A stretch of 64,000 nucleotides of DNA, taken from positions 1 to 64,000 of the forward strand of contig NZ_AKJK01000104.1 of assembly GCF_000282375.1 (NCBI RefSeq), in the 5' to 3' direction. The notes under the pieces were generated by a model, which had not been told where the DNA came from, searched no databases, and worked only from the letters and a program-made list of their open reading frames with translations. Position 1 is the stretch's first letter. The number at the start of each line of letters is the position of its first letter. Source of the stretch: Pseudomonas sp. GM50. GTDB lineage: Bacteria; Pseudomonadota; Gammaproteobacteria; Pseudomonadales; Pseudomonadaceae. This document shows positions 8,228-17,209 of the stretch, one piece after another. Made by a program: the position numbers and the translations under genes.

Positions 8228-9748
8228 ATGTATAGAAAGAACGCCGCCTTGTTACTAACAGTGGGACTGCTTTGCGCTTTGGAGTACTTGCAGGCAGGCA
8301 TGATTGCATTTGCCTCGGCGCCGATCCGTGGGGAAATCGACGCGAGTCCAGAAGAGTTCACGCTTGTCGCCGCGCTGTACGCCTGCATAGCCGTTGTGGT
8401 CATTTCCAAGCAACGCTGGCTAGTCGAGCGATTAGGCTGGCGCAACTTCATGCTGGGTTCTATCAGCATTTACGTATTGGGTGCATTCGTGTGTGGTGTG
8501 GGGAGTGACCTAAGTACTTTCACTGTCGGTCGTGTGATCATGGCATTGGGCGGCGCATCGTTCATGACATCCGCGCGTTTGATGGTAAATCTGCTTCCGG
8601 CCGGCCCGGGGCGTTTTGTCGGGGTCAAGGTGTTTGCCACCGGGCTCGCTGGCGGGACAGCTTCAGCCCCATTCATCTCATCACTGGTGGTGGTTGAAGA
8701 TACGTGGCACGCCATTTTCTGGGTATTGATCGTGGGAGCTGTGATCGCGGCTTTTCTGTGTACCCGTTTTCTACCCAATGCCCTCGCTCCGGAAGATGAA
8801 AGAACGCCCTCCAGCCCGGCAAATATTCTGTTGTTGTCCGTTAGCAGTTTTTTCCTTCTTTACATCCTGCAACGCTCCTACTACGACTTTTACAATGAAA
8901 CATTCATTCTCATCGCATTTGCACTGCTGGCTGCGCTGGGTGTCTACACCTTCTTTCACACCGAACACGGCAAAAGGGAGCCCTTTCTCAAGGTTAAAGA
9001 CCTGATGCAACATCGCTACATGCTAGGGGTGGCCCTCTTCTGCTTCACGTACATACTGCTTGGTAGCAACAACTACATCCTGCCGTATTTTCTGCAGACT
9101 GGGCTGGGCTACTCGTGGGACACAATCGGTACGTTTCAGGCTTTCGGGCTGGCGGGGGCGCTGATCACATGGGGCATTATGTCCGTTGTCATTCCAAAAT
9201 TCCCCGCTCCGAAGAAGTTCTTTGTAGCCGGGTTTGCAGCGCTGATCGGCTTCGGCTGGTTATTCTCATCCCTCACGCCCAGCGCCAATATGTGGTCAAA
9301 CATCCTTCCTGCACTTGTGCTCAACGGTTGCTTTGTGATGCTGGTGCTTGCAACCGCCGCCATGCAGACATTCCGTGATGTAACCCATAACGACACACTG
9401 TTCGCGCACGCCTACCAAATTAAAAGCATGATGGGACAGATTGCGATGGCAATGGGTACGACTATCGCCACCTTGTTTCTGCAATGGCGCACTACCACCC
9501 AGTACAACAACCTGAATGGGCATTTCAGTTCAGCTGATCCCGTTTATATGGAGCACACACAGCATCTGATTGATGCGTTGGCACCGCAGGTAGGTGAAAG
9601 CCACGCTGGCCAAATAGCTATTTCGATGCTCGCCCAGAACCTGCATCAGCAATCGACTCTGGTCGCCAGCGCGGAGTATTTCTGGGCGGTGATTGCTGTC
9701 GCAGGCGTGGCGCTGATCGTTTCGATAACACAAAAGGCGTTCAAATAG
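8228..9748 (+). CDS. MFS drug:H+ antiporter, EmrB-like (DHA2)
   Basis: 506-residue inner-membrane transporter with about 14 hydrophobic segments, the DHA2 pattern. The first two helices surround an APIRGEIDASPEEFTLV segment, and the motif-A-like loop is QRWLVERLGWRNFM. A periplasmic loop near residues 430-470 precedes the last helix, as in EmrB. With the preceding adaptor and outer-membrane factor it should form a complete envelope-spanning pump for lipophilic or aromatic toxicants. Substrate unknown. Confidence 0.9.
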   Translation: MYRKNAALLLTVGLLCALEYLQAGMIAFASAPIRGEIDASPEEFTLVAALYACIAVVVISKQRWLVERLGWRNFMLGSISIYVLGAFVCGVGSDLSTFTVGRVIMALGGASFMTSARLMVNLLPAGPGRFVGVKVFATGLAGGTASAPFISSLVVVEDTWHAIFWVLIVGAVIAAFLCTRFLPNALAPEDERTPSSPANILLLSVSSFFLLYILQRSYYDFYNETFILIAFALLAALGVYTFFHTEHGKREPFLKVKDLMQHRYMLGVALFCFTYILLGSNNYILPYFLQTGLGYSWDTIGTFQAFGLAGALITWGIMSVVIPKFPAPKKFFVAGFAALIGFGWLFSSLTPSANMWSNILPALVLNGCFVMLVLATAAMQTFRDVTHNDTLFAHAYQIKSMMGQIAMAMGTTIATLFLQWRTTTQYNNLNGHFSSADPVYMEHTQHLIDALAPQVGESHAGQIAISMLAQNLHQQSTLVASAEYFWAVIAVAGVALIVSITQKAFK

Positions 9749-9959
9749 AATCGTGTGTGGATGATCGAACAACATCTCCTGACCAAAAAACTCGAGGCGA
9801 TAGGCATAGTGAGGTTGGATAAACCTCCCCATGCCTACCTGGTTCTTCAGACCTTCTCATTCTCTCAGCGCTAAAAATCACACCTCGAAAATACATTCCT
9901 CAGTGCGAAAAAAACAATGTAAGCGGCCTGACATGAGAGCTGCGAGGTGCCTATCTGAA

Positions 9960-10895
9960 TCAGAGAGGGGTCGTAAATTTAATCCAAAAGGCCTCCCCTT
10001 CTGGGCGATTGCGGACATCGCTTTCCTTCTGCCACTTGGCAGTCACAAACCAACCGGCTTGGTTAGAGTATTTTACTGACGGGCCAATTGCGACGGCGCG
10101 CCCTTTTCTGCCTTCCAACTCCTGCCCGTCCTGATTGTCATTTGTGGTTTGGTGATATACGTAGCCACCGACTCCTACCACCCAACCATTCCCCAACCCC
10201 CACCCAAAAGAGTAGTCAGCATGTAATTCCTGACCTGAACGATAATCCGTGGCTGGGTTACGAGCGTTGAAGTCATACATCACTTTAAGGTCACCGTTGA
10301 GACCCGATGGATCAACGTATGTAAACGCCGCTATCGGCTCGATCGCCCAATAGTTACGACCAAGATTCGCCAGATCGTCGCGATCGTACTTCCCAGTAGG
10401 GGCGAAAACATCAAACGCATATATGGCGTGGAATTTATCGCTGTAGTGATAGCCCAGCGCCGGGCCAAAAATAATATCTCCCAACCCCGTCTTTCGCTGG
10501 TGCTCATCAGCGACGTATACCCTGAGGTCAATCAGTGGAACGTTCATGTGAAAAGCTAACGCCCCGCTGAGAAGTTTCTGTTCGGTAACCCAGATCAACC
10601 TGGGAGCGATCACATCCGCACTCAAATGAAAGTCATCAATCGCTCGCTTTCCTCGATTGTCTAGGAGCCGGTCAGCGCGATAACTCTCTGCAAAAATCTG
10701 CCCGTAGAAGCCGGGCGGGGGCATGGCGCCTGTCATGTAGTTCTCCGCCCCCATGGGGTACGACGAACCGCCACCCTCAGTGGCCTGTACGACAGGTAAA
10801 ACAACTGTCAGTGCAGCCCCGACGATCACGCGTTGGACATTCTTATAAAAATTAACTGATGTATCGGTTTTTTTATTATTCATTTTCGCGACCAT
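9960..10895 (-). CDS. MetA/SphA-like outer-membrane protein (phenol-degradation family)
   Basis: 311-residue exported beta-barrel-like protein of the family named after the meta-pathway phenol-degradation protein, often found beside aromatic catabolic genes and thought to aid uptake of hydrophobic substrates. A signal peptide ends near VQATEGG. Family-typical stretches are PPPGFYGQIFAESYRADRL, LIDLRVYVADEHQRKTGLGD and FDVFAPTGKYDRDDLANLG. An alternative start is the in-frame ATG at 10883. It lies downstream of the salicylate genes on the same strand but behind a 300-base gap with a strong hairpin, so it may have its own promoter. Confidence 0.82.
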   Translation of the reverse strand: MVAKMNNKKTDTSVNFYKNVQRVIVGAALTVVLPVVQATEGGGSSYPMGAENYMTGAMPPPGFYGQIFAESYRADRLLDNRGKRAIDDFHLSADVIAPRLIWVTEQKLLSGALAFHMNVPLIDLRVYVADEHQRKTGLGDIIFGPALGYHYSDKFHAIYAFDVFAPTGKYDRDDLANLGRNYWAIEPIAAFTYVDPSGLNGDLKVMYDFNARNPATDYRSGQELHADYSFGWGLGNGWVVGVGGYVYHQTTNDNQDGQELEGRKGRAVAIGPSVKYSNQAGWFVTAKWQKESDVRNRPEGEAFWIKFTTPL

Positions 10896-11196
10896 GAGTG
10901 AATTGACTACGCGCCAAACTCGACTTGGCTGAGTTAGAGCGAAGCGCGCGATCTTTTAAGGGGGGCTTGAAGTCGGATACAGAAGTAACAGGTTACGTTC
11001 GAAACAGTCCTGAACAGGACGGGTGATTTGCGCGCATGGTTCGGCTCTTTTGTATTTGTTATAGAGCCGGGGTTACCGCGCTGCGGTACCCCGGTGGTAG
11101 CAAGCTATAAACAGTCTTTCGAGAAAACTGCCACGGGAGGATCAATCGAAAGTTTACATTTGAATCATTAGGATTGATCGATCACCAGGCTTGATC
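10896..11196. other. Gap between salicylaldehyde dehydrogenase and MetA-like gene
   Basis: No gene. It contains a long GC-rich hairpin at 11067-11094 (CCGGGG-T-TACCGC against GCGGTACCCCGG, 3-base loop). On the minus strand the hairpin follows the dehydrogenase stop by about 100 bases and lacks a strong T tract. It could weaken read-through from the salicylate operon into the outer-membrane gene. Confidence 0.5.
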
Positions 11197-12648
11197 TCAG
11201 AACGGATAAGGCTGGTCGGATGGCTCTACAGTGACCCATTTGACCTCGGTGAACTCATCGATTACAGCGCTGCCATCGAACCGACCGTAACCACTGTTTT
11301 TCATGCCACCATATGGAGCTTGAGGCTCATTCTGAACAGTCGCTCCGTTGATGTGGACGCAGCCGGCATCCAGTCGACTGGCGAGTTCCAGTGCGCGACT
11401 GACATCACGACTGAAAATCGAGGAAGACAGACCGTAGGCGGTATCGTTAGCGACCTCCAGAGCCTGTTCTGCTCCCCTTACCCGAACGACTGTTGTTACC
11501 GGCCCAAAGGTCTCTTCATGGTAGATTTCCATCGAAGAGGTCACCTTATCGACAAGCGTGGCACTCATAAGCGCGCTGGTACCCAAGCCACCAGCCACAA
11601 TTTGTGCTCCTTTGCCGACAGCGTCGTCCAACATCTGGTTGATGCGCTGAAGCGATCCTTGAGAGATCATCGGCCCGATGACGCATGAAGGCGAAGTAGA
11701 GGGTTCGCCTGCTTCCAGACCACGTACTCGTTCAGCAAACTTCGCAACGAACGCATCAGCCACTGCTTCGTCGACAACGAATCGTTCGGTCGACATGCAT
11801 ATCTGCCCTTGGTAAAGGAAAGCGCCGAAGACTGCAGCATTTACAGCTCCATCCAGATCCGCATCATCTAGCACTACAAAAGGCGCCTTGCCGCCTAGTT
11901 CCAGCAAGCAACGCTTGAGATGTTTGGCGCTGGTTTGCCCGATCATCCGACCAACTTTGGTTGAACCGGTAAAATTGACTCGGCGAACCGTATCGTGGGC
12001 GATGAGTGCCTCGGTGACGTCTGCCGCATCCTCTGGCGCCGAAATGATGAAGTTGAGCACCCCAGGTGGAAAACCTGCCTCATAGAACGCTTCAGCGAGA
12101 AGCTGATGAGTGCGAGGACTGTTTTCCGAACCTTTGAAGATAACTGTGTTGCCGCAAGCCAATGGATAAGCGATTGCCCGAGTGCCAAGGATGACTGGCC
12201 CGTTCCAAGGCACGATACTCAACACCGTGCCAATCGGCTGCCTCAGTGTCATCGACAATGTATTGGGCTTATCCGTCGGGATAGTTTCACCCTTGATCTG
12301 GGTGGTGAGCGCGGCAGCTTCTCGCAGGAGGTTGGCAGATGCACCAACGTTAAACTGAGACCATAGTTGCGAGGCGCCAATTTCTTCTGCCATGACACTA
12401 CAGAATTGTTCCATCTTACTCATCAGAACATCCGCAGCGGCCAACAGAAGACGCCGACGTTCCGTTGGGCCGACCTTCGACCATGATTTGAAAGCCTGCT
12501 GAGATGACGCCGCAGCACGAATAGCATCCTCGACGGTACAAGCAGCGCCCACTGTAATGACTCGGGAGCTGATTGGATCGACCCGGTTGTAAGTCTTACC
12601 GCCGACAGCATCCTGTTTGACGTTGTCGATAACCAGTTGAACATTCAT
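11197..12648 (-). CDS. nahF: Salicylaldehyde dehydrogenase (NahF-like)
   Basis: NAD-dependent aldehyde dehydrogenase oxidising salicylaldehyde to salicylate. The ETIPTDKPNTLSMTLRQPIG, LELGGKAP and GQICMSTER blocks match Pseudomonas NahF almost residue for residue. The catalytic Glu and Cys lie in the latter two motifs (about residues 250 and 284). The longest frame starts at 12687, but I prefer the ATG at 12648, which aligns with the NahF N-terminus (MNVQLVIDN), removes the overlap with the alcohol dehydrogenase and has AAGG upstream. The protein would then be 483 residues. Last of the tightly spaced salicylate genes. Confidence 0.9.
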   Translation of the reverse strand: MNVQLVIDNVKQDAVGGKTYNRVDPISSRVITVGAACTVEDAIRAAASSQQAFKSWSKVGPTERRRLLLAAADVLMSKMEQFCSVMAEEIGASQLWSQFNVGASANLLREAAALTTQIKGETIPTDKPNTLSMTLRQPIGTVLSIVPWNGPVILGTRAIAYPLACGNTVIFKGSENSPRTHQLLAEAFYEAGFPPGVLNFIISAPEDAADVTEALIAHDTVRRVNFTGSTKVGRMIGQTSAKHLKRCLLELGGKAPFVVLDDADLDGAVNAAVFGAFLYQGQICMSTERFVVDEAVADAFVAKFAERVRGLEAGEPSTSPSCVIGPMISQGSLQRINQMLDDAVGKGAQIVAGGLGTSALMSATLVDKVTSSMEIYHEETFGPVTTVVRVRGAEQALEVANDTAYGLSSSIFSRDVSRALELASRLDAGCVHINGATVQNEPQAPYGGMKNSGYGRFDGSAVIDEFTEVKWVTVEPSDQPYPF

Positions 12649-12679
12649 CTGTCGTACCTTGATTTGATCGAAAGAATTG

Positions 12680-13828
12680 TCAGGCATGATCCGCGGAAGA
12701 CGGCATACGCAAGATTGGTTTGATCGTCACGCCCCGCTCGCTGTCCGCCATGGCTTCGTTGACTTGGTCGAAGGAGTAGAAACGGCAAAGCTTGTCGAAT
12801 GGGAACCGCCCTTGCATATACAGATCGACGAGAATCGGGATGAATGCATTGGCGACGACATCTCCTTGGACGATCCCCATGATCCGCTTACCCGGAATCA
12901 TCACGTCGTTGATGTTGAACGCGACCTCTGTCCCGACCTTGGTCGCACCAACGATGCCGCATGTGCCAAGAGTGGTCACTGCATCAATGGCTTGCCGAAG
13001 AACCTCAGCACGGCCAGAACATTCGAGGCTGTAATTGACACCGCCTCCGGTGATTGCCTGAATACGTTTGACCGGATCCTCTTCGCGGCTGTTAATCACA
13101 TGCGTTGCACCCAACTCAAGAGCCAACTCCAAACGACTAGGCGTGATATCCACCGCGATGATGGTCGTAGCGCCGGCAATCTTCGCTGCCATGACCGCGG
13201 CTAGCCCAACTGCTCCAGCCCCAAAAGCAGCGAAGCTGGAACCTGCTTCAACCTTCAGGGCTTTGAGTACAGAGCCCGCACCCGTCTGTATGCCGCAACC
13301 CAATGGCCCGAGCAGTTCAAGCGGCGCATCTTTTGGAACCTTAACCACATTGCGCTCGTTAGCGATGACGTATGTTGAAAACGATGATTGTCCGAAAAAG
13401 TGGTCATGAATCGGGGTGTCATCGACGCAACTGCAGGTTGAGGTACTGCCATCAATACGTCCTCCACCGAAGTTCAGCGGATGCATGTGTGAACAATGCG
13501 CCGGATGACCGGTTTCGCAAGTCAAACAGAGTCCGCAAGACATATACGTCATTACTACGTGATCACCTGGAGCCACTGTTGTGACTGCATAGCCCACCGA
13601 CTCAACAACCCCTGATCCCTCATGGCCGAGGATGATGGGAAGCGGTGTTGGAAAAAGCTGATCACGTACTACCATGTCGGTATGGCAGACACCGGACGCC
13701 ACAACCCTTACACGAACTTCGGTGGGTCTTGGAGCGCCTAATTGGGCGCTCTCGATTTTCAGTTCGGCGCCTGGCGCGCGCAAAACAGCTACTTTCACAT
13801 CGATGGCTTTAACGTCGCTTTGGGACAT
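12680..13828 (-). CDS. Zinc aryl-alcohol dehydrogenase (XylB-like)
   Basis: 382-residue medium-chain dehydrogenase. The catalytic zinc ligands are in GVCHTDMVV and GHEGSGVVE. The structural-zinc lobe is CGLCLTCETGHPAHC, and the NAD site is GAGAVGLAAVMAA. Closest in pattern to benzyl-alcohol dehydrogenases. Located between an aldehyde dehydrogenase and ring-cleavage genes of salicylate metabolism, it most plausibly oxidises salicyl alcohol (or a related benzyl alcohol) to the aldehyde. GAGGAG precedes the ATG. Substrate is inference. Confidence 0.87.
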   Translation of the reverse strand: MSQSDVKAIDVKVAVLRAPGAELKIESAQLGAPRPTEVRVRVVASGVCHTDMVVRDQLFPTPLPIILGHEGSGVVESVGYAVTTVAPGDHVVMTYMSCGLCLTCETGHPAHCSHMHPLNFGGGRIDGSTSTCSCVDDTPIHDHFFGQSSFSTYVIANERNVVKVPKDAPLELLGPLGCGIQTGAGSVLKALKVEAGSSFAAFGAGAVGLAAVMAAKIAGATTIIAVDITPSRLELALELGATHVINSREEDPVKRIQAITGGGVNYSLECSGRAEVLRQAIDAVTTLGTCGIVGATKVGTEVAFNINDVMIPGKRIMGIVQGDVVANAFIPILVDLYMQGRFPFDKLCRFYSFDQVNEAMADSERGVTIKPILRMPSSADHA

Positions 13829-13882
13829 TTGTGTCTCCTCGTAAACCGTTTTTAGATACTCGATCTAGGTTCAAAGCTTGTA

Positions 13883-14821
13883 TCAAGCCCCTTGGAGGGC
13901 ACGTGGCCGTTTGCTGCGTCGCTCTGATTCCGGACTGGCTGCGGGACGCAATTGGAAGTCGAACTCCATCTCTGCGTAGCGCCCCAGCACACCACGCTCT
14001 TTGGACTGATGCGCGTCATCAATGAAACGAACTTCACCTATCAACCCCTCTCTGGTTGCGTAGGCAAAGTCATCCCAAAGGTAGGCATCGTTTGAGAGGT
14101 TGATCTGGGTGGTCAGATGATCGTGACCAGGTGCGGAAATGAAAAAATGGATATGGGCGGGACGTTGACCGTGACGACCAAGTTGGTCGAGACACTCCTG
14201 TGTCGGGCCTGAAGGGTCGCAACCGTAACCAGAGGGCACGATGCTTTGTGCTCTATATCGTCCGTCCGAATCAGTCACAACGCGGCGGCGGAGGTTGTAT
14301 TTAGATTGAGTCGTATCGAAGTGAGAGTAATTGCCTTTGGTGTCAGCCTGCCAGAGATCGACGAGTGCTCCGGCGATTGGTTTGCCGTCCAAGTCAATTA
14401 CGCGTCCACCCAGAAACAACGGTGTCGCCAGACCGTCCTCGGAGCCATCATCCATGCGAGCGAAACCTTCGCTGAGAGGGGCCTCGGCGACATACAAAGG
14501 CCCTTCAATGGTGCGGGGAGTTCCACCAACTTTGCCGATGCTCTTTTCCTTTGCATCACGTAACAGGTCAAGGAAGTGTTCCACCCCAAGTCCTGCAACC
14601 AGGAGCCCAGCTTCGTTCTTCGCTCCTAGGCGATTGAGATACTCAACACCCGCCCAGAACTCGTCGTCGCTGATTTCCAGCTCCTCGATGAGCTTGACGC
14701 TTTCCTGCAGGATGCGAAGCACAATGTTTTTATGACGATCACTGCCTCGAGCGTTTCCAAAACCGGCCGCATCGCGCAGGAGGTTTTGAATATCACTGGT
14801 ATGGGAAATAGTTACGGTCAT
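13883..14821 (-). CDS. catA: Catechol 1,2-dioxygenase (intradiol)
   Basis: 312-residue intradiol ring-cleavage enzyme converting catechol to cis,cis-muconate with non-haem Fe(III). The four iron ligands are visible: Tyr165 (TKGNYSHF), Tyr199 (VPSGYG), and His223 and His225 (RPAHIHFF). The N-terminal helical linker domain (residues 1-100) is typical of catechol rather than protocatechuate enzymes. It has a basic C-terminal tail (RRSKRPR). It lies between salicylate hydroxylase and the alcohol dehydrogenase, so it would take the catechol made by the hydroxylase. No catB or catC gene is present in the window, so muconate processing must be encoded elsewhere. Confidence 0.92.
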   Translation of the reverse strand: MTVTISHTSDIQNLLRDAAGFGNARGSDRHKNIVLRILQESVKLIEELEISDDEFWAGVEYLNRLGAKNEAGLLVAGLGVEHFLDLLRDAKEKSIGKVGGTPRTIEGPLYVAEAPLSEGFARMDDGSEDGLATPLFLGGRVIDLDGKPIAGALVDLWQADTKGNYSHFDTTQSKYNLRRRVVTDSDGRYRAQSIVPSGYGCDPSGPTQECLDQLGRHGQRPAHIHFFISAPGHDHLTTQINLSNDAYLWDDFAYATREGLIGEVRFIDDAHQSKERGVLGRYAEMEFDFQLRPAASPESERRSKRPRALQGA

Positions 14822-14873
14822 GATTTAGCCTTTTCTTATTGGTGAGAAAGTCATTCGTCCCGGACGCACCGGA

Positions 14874-16172
14874 TCAACTGACCTTTCTTTGTGCTGCCTC
14901 TGTCCAGCCTAGTTGGGCGCGCGACGCCTCCAAATCGGCATGCATGTCGTGATTCCAAAGCCAGTCGAAACGACTGGCTAACGTGCTGGAAAGAACGTCT
15001 TCGTTTGCACCGACTTTAGGGTCGCGCAGTTCGTATAGTTCGCCCGCTTCCCAAGAGGTGCGCTGAACTCGGCAGGCGCGAGGTCTACGAACAGCGTCAT
15101 AGGCCTTGAGAATAGTGCTAGCGTCGGCTTCACAAGCACGAGGGTCGCCCAATAGGCGTGCAAGCAACCATGCATCTTCCAAGCCCTGACCTGCACCTGC
15201 GCCTTGGTGAGGAAGCATGGCGTGAGCGGCATCCCCAATCAGCGCGACTCGACCATGGACATAACCAGGTAACTCAGCAAGATCGTGTAGTGCCCACAAA
15301 GTCGGAGCCGGGATGCACTCGAGAAGAATCCGCGCGGCGTCACCCCAATCCGAGAATGCATCGAGCATCTCTGCCTGTGTCGTAGGTTTCACCCATGGTG
15401 CGTCTGCGGGCCAGGTAGGATTGGGTTTGCTGCGATCAGAAACGAATGCCACCACGTTGATCAGTCTTCCCTGCTTAACGGGGAAAGTCAGAATATGGGT
15501 ATCTAGTCCCAAGTACATTTGAGGTACGTTGACCAGATGCTCATCCACACCTTGAGCACGGTAGGCAGCACGCAGTTTTTCGCTATCAATCATGCCCCGG
15601 TAAGCGCTGGTGCCACTGAAGCGAGGGGCTACTAGCGGCGCACCAAGCCCCTTCAGAACGTGGTCACGAATGGATGACTTAATACCGTCGGCAGCGATGA
15701 GCACGTCACACTCGTGGTGCGTTCCGTCCGTAAACGTTACTTTCGTGCGCCGTCCCAGTTGTTCGACGCTGACAGCACGTTTATTAAACTGGGCGATGCC
15801 GGCGGGGAGTTGTTGAGCAAGGACATCCAGAAAGTCAGCTCGATGTACCGACGACTGTCCTACACCTTCGGCAATGCTCGATCCAAGATAGCCAGCGTCT
15901 TTCCCGCGTCGCCATTCGAACCAGATATCTTGCCAAGGCTCTTGCGTGCGGTCGGCAATTTGATGATATGCAGACCCGATTCCCAACCCTTCAATAGCGC
16001 GGACAGCATTAGCTCCAAAGGAAACGCCGGCACCTACCTCTCCAAAGGCAGGAGCAGACTCAAATAGTTGCACGCTGAGGTGGGTGTGACGACACAAATC
16101 CAAAGCCAAAGCCACACCGGCAATTCCTCCACCGACGATAGCGATTTGCAAAGCAGAATTCAGACTGTTCAT
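14874..16172 (-). CDS. nahG: Salicylate 1-hydroxylase (NahG-like)
   Basis: 432-residue FAD monooxygenase that decarboxylates and hydroxylates salicylate to catechol. The dinucleotide motif IAIVGGGIAGVALALDLCR is at residues 9-27. The mid DG motif is in LIAADGIKSSIRDHV, and the second FAD motif is ALIGDAAHAMLPHQGAGAGQ. The sequence follows Pseudomonas NahG nearly throughout, including VPQMYLGLD and WNHDMHADL. I start at 16172, where the FAD domain begins as in NahG; the frame extends to 16226 but would run into the regulatory region. Promoter-proximal gene of the leftward operon, divergent from the NahR-like regulator. Confidence 0.95.
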   Translation of the reverse strand: MNSLNSALQIAIVGGGIAGVALALDLCRHTHLSVQLFESAPAFGEVGAGVSFGANAVRAIEGLGIGSAYHQIADRTQEPWQDIWFEWRRGKDAGYLGSSIAEGVGQSSVHRADFLDVLAQQLPAGIAQFNKRAVSVEQLGRRTKVTFTDGTHHECDVLIAADGIKSSIRDHVLKGLGAPLVAPRFSGTSAYRGMIDSEKLRAAYRAQGVDEHLVNVPQMYLGLDTHILTFPVKQGRLINVVAFVSDRSKPNPTWPADAPWVKPTTQAEMLDAFSDWGDAARILLECIPAPTLWALHDLAELPGYVHGRVALIGDAAHAMLPHQGAGAGQGLEDAWLLARLLGDPRACEADASTILKAYDAVRRPRACRVQRTSWEAGELYELRDPKVGANEDVLSSTLASRFDWLWNHDMHADLEASRAQLGWTEAAQRKVS

Positions 16173-16231
16173 GGGGCAAAACCTAATGTTGTTTTTGTAT
16201 GCCCCGATAATGACTACACCTTGCACTATTG

Positions 16232-16246
16232 ATAAATAGTCTGAAT
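16232..16246 (-). promoter_or_regulatory. NahR-type operator, box 2 (proximal to hydroxylase)
   Basis: On the minus strand this reads ATTCAGACTATTTAT, close to the published NahR pattern ATTCA-N6-TGAT. It lies 27 bases from the better box at 16259-16273, nearer the hydroxylase gene. A paired arrangement is expected for a LysR activator at a divergent promoter. Confidence 0.6.
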
Positions 16247-16258
16247 AACATAGACTGT

Positions 16259-16273
16259 ATCACCAATCTGAAT
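16259..16273 (-). promoter_or_regulatory. NahR-type operator, box 1
   Basis: Minus strand: ATTCAGATTGGTGAT, an exact fit to the ATTCA-N6-TGAT spacing of known NahR sites in naphthalene and salicylate promoters. It lies between the divergent hydroxylase and regulator genes, about 87 bases upstream of the hydroxylase ATG. Confidence 0.7.
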
Positions 16274-16309
16274 ATCCTCCACGTCACGCACCTTTGCGAG
16301 AGAACAGCC

Positions 16310-17209
16310 ATGCACTTACGTGAGATCGATCTGAATCTGCTGGTGATATTTCACCAACTCCTAATCGACCGAAGCGTTTCAGTGGCTGCTGAGAGTCTTG
16401 GGCTTACCCAGCCTGCAGTGAGTAATGCACTAAAACGTCTGCGTACCACCCTGAATGACGAGCTGTTCGTGCGAACGAATCAAGGCATGGAGCCAACGCC
16501 CCATGCAGCTCAACTGGCAGAACCGGTTTATCAAGCGATTGGCATCTTGCATGGCGCGTTAAATCGTCACGACGACTTCGATCCAGCAACGAGTCAAAAA
16601 CGATTTGTCGTCGCGATGACCGACATTGGAGAGATTTACTTCATGCCTCGGTTAATCGACAACCTGCTCAAGCTCGCTCCAGGCGTTTCGGTCAGCACAC
16701 TGCGCAGCTATGCAGGACTGTCCGATGGCTTAGCCAGCGGAGAAGTGGACTTGGCAGTCGGCCTCTTGCCAGACCTGCAAGCGGGCTTTTACCAAAGACG
16801 TCTCTTTCACCATCGCTACGTTTGCTTGTGCCGTAAAGATCATCCAATCACCCAGCACCCCATGACACGGGAGCGCTTTTGCGAGTACGGGCATATCAGG
16901 ATTGTTGCCGCGAGCACTGGGCATGGCGAGATAGACACGCACATGCATCGAGCAGGCTTGCACCGAAAAATCCGACTAGAAGTCCCACACTTCGTCGCCG
17001 TGGGCCATATCCTGCAGAACACAGACCTTATCGCAACAGTACCGGAACGTTTCGCCAGCAGTTGCACAGGCCCATTTGGATTGACAACAATGCCATTACC
17101 CCTGCCCCTCCCCGAGATAGCCATAAATCTGTTCTGGCATGCGAAGTTCAACCGTGATCCGGCAAACAAGTGGTTTCGGCAGCTAATGTTTGATCTCTTC
17201 AGTGATTAA
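16310..17209 (+). CDS. nahR: NahR-like LysR activator of salicylate catabolism
   Basis: 299-residue LysR regulator, the length of NahR. The DNA-binding helix region (MHLREIDLNLLVIFHQLLID, then LGLTQPAVSNALKRLR) and effector domain (AMTDIGEIYFMPRLIDNL, LEVPHFVAVGHILQNTDLIA, and the end PANKWFRQLMFDLFSD) match NahR closely. I use the ATG at 16310, which fits the NahR start and has GAGAGA upstream; the frame runs back to 16229 into the operator region. Expected to activate the divergent hydroxylase operon in response to salicylate. Confidence 0.93.
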   Translation: MHLREIDLNLLVIFHQLLIDRSVSVAAESLGLTQPAVSNALKRLRTTLNDELFVRTNQGMEPTPHAAQLAEPVYQAIGILHGALNRHDDFDPATSQKRFVVAMTDIGEIYFMPRLIDNLLKLAPGVSVSTLRSYAGLSDGLASGEVDLAVGLLPDLQAGFYQRRLFHHRYVCLCRKDHPITQHPMTRERFCEYGHIRIVAASTGHGEIDTHMHRAGLHRKIRLEVPHFVAVGHILQNTDLIATVPERFASSCTGPFGLTTMPLPLPLPEIAINLFWHAKFNRDPANKWFRQLMFDLFSD

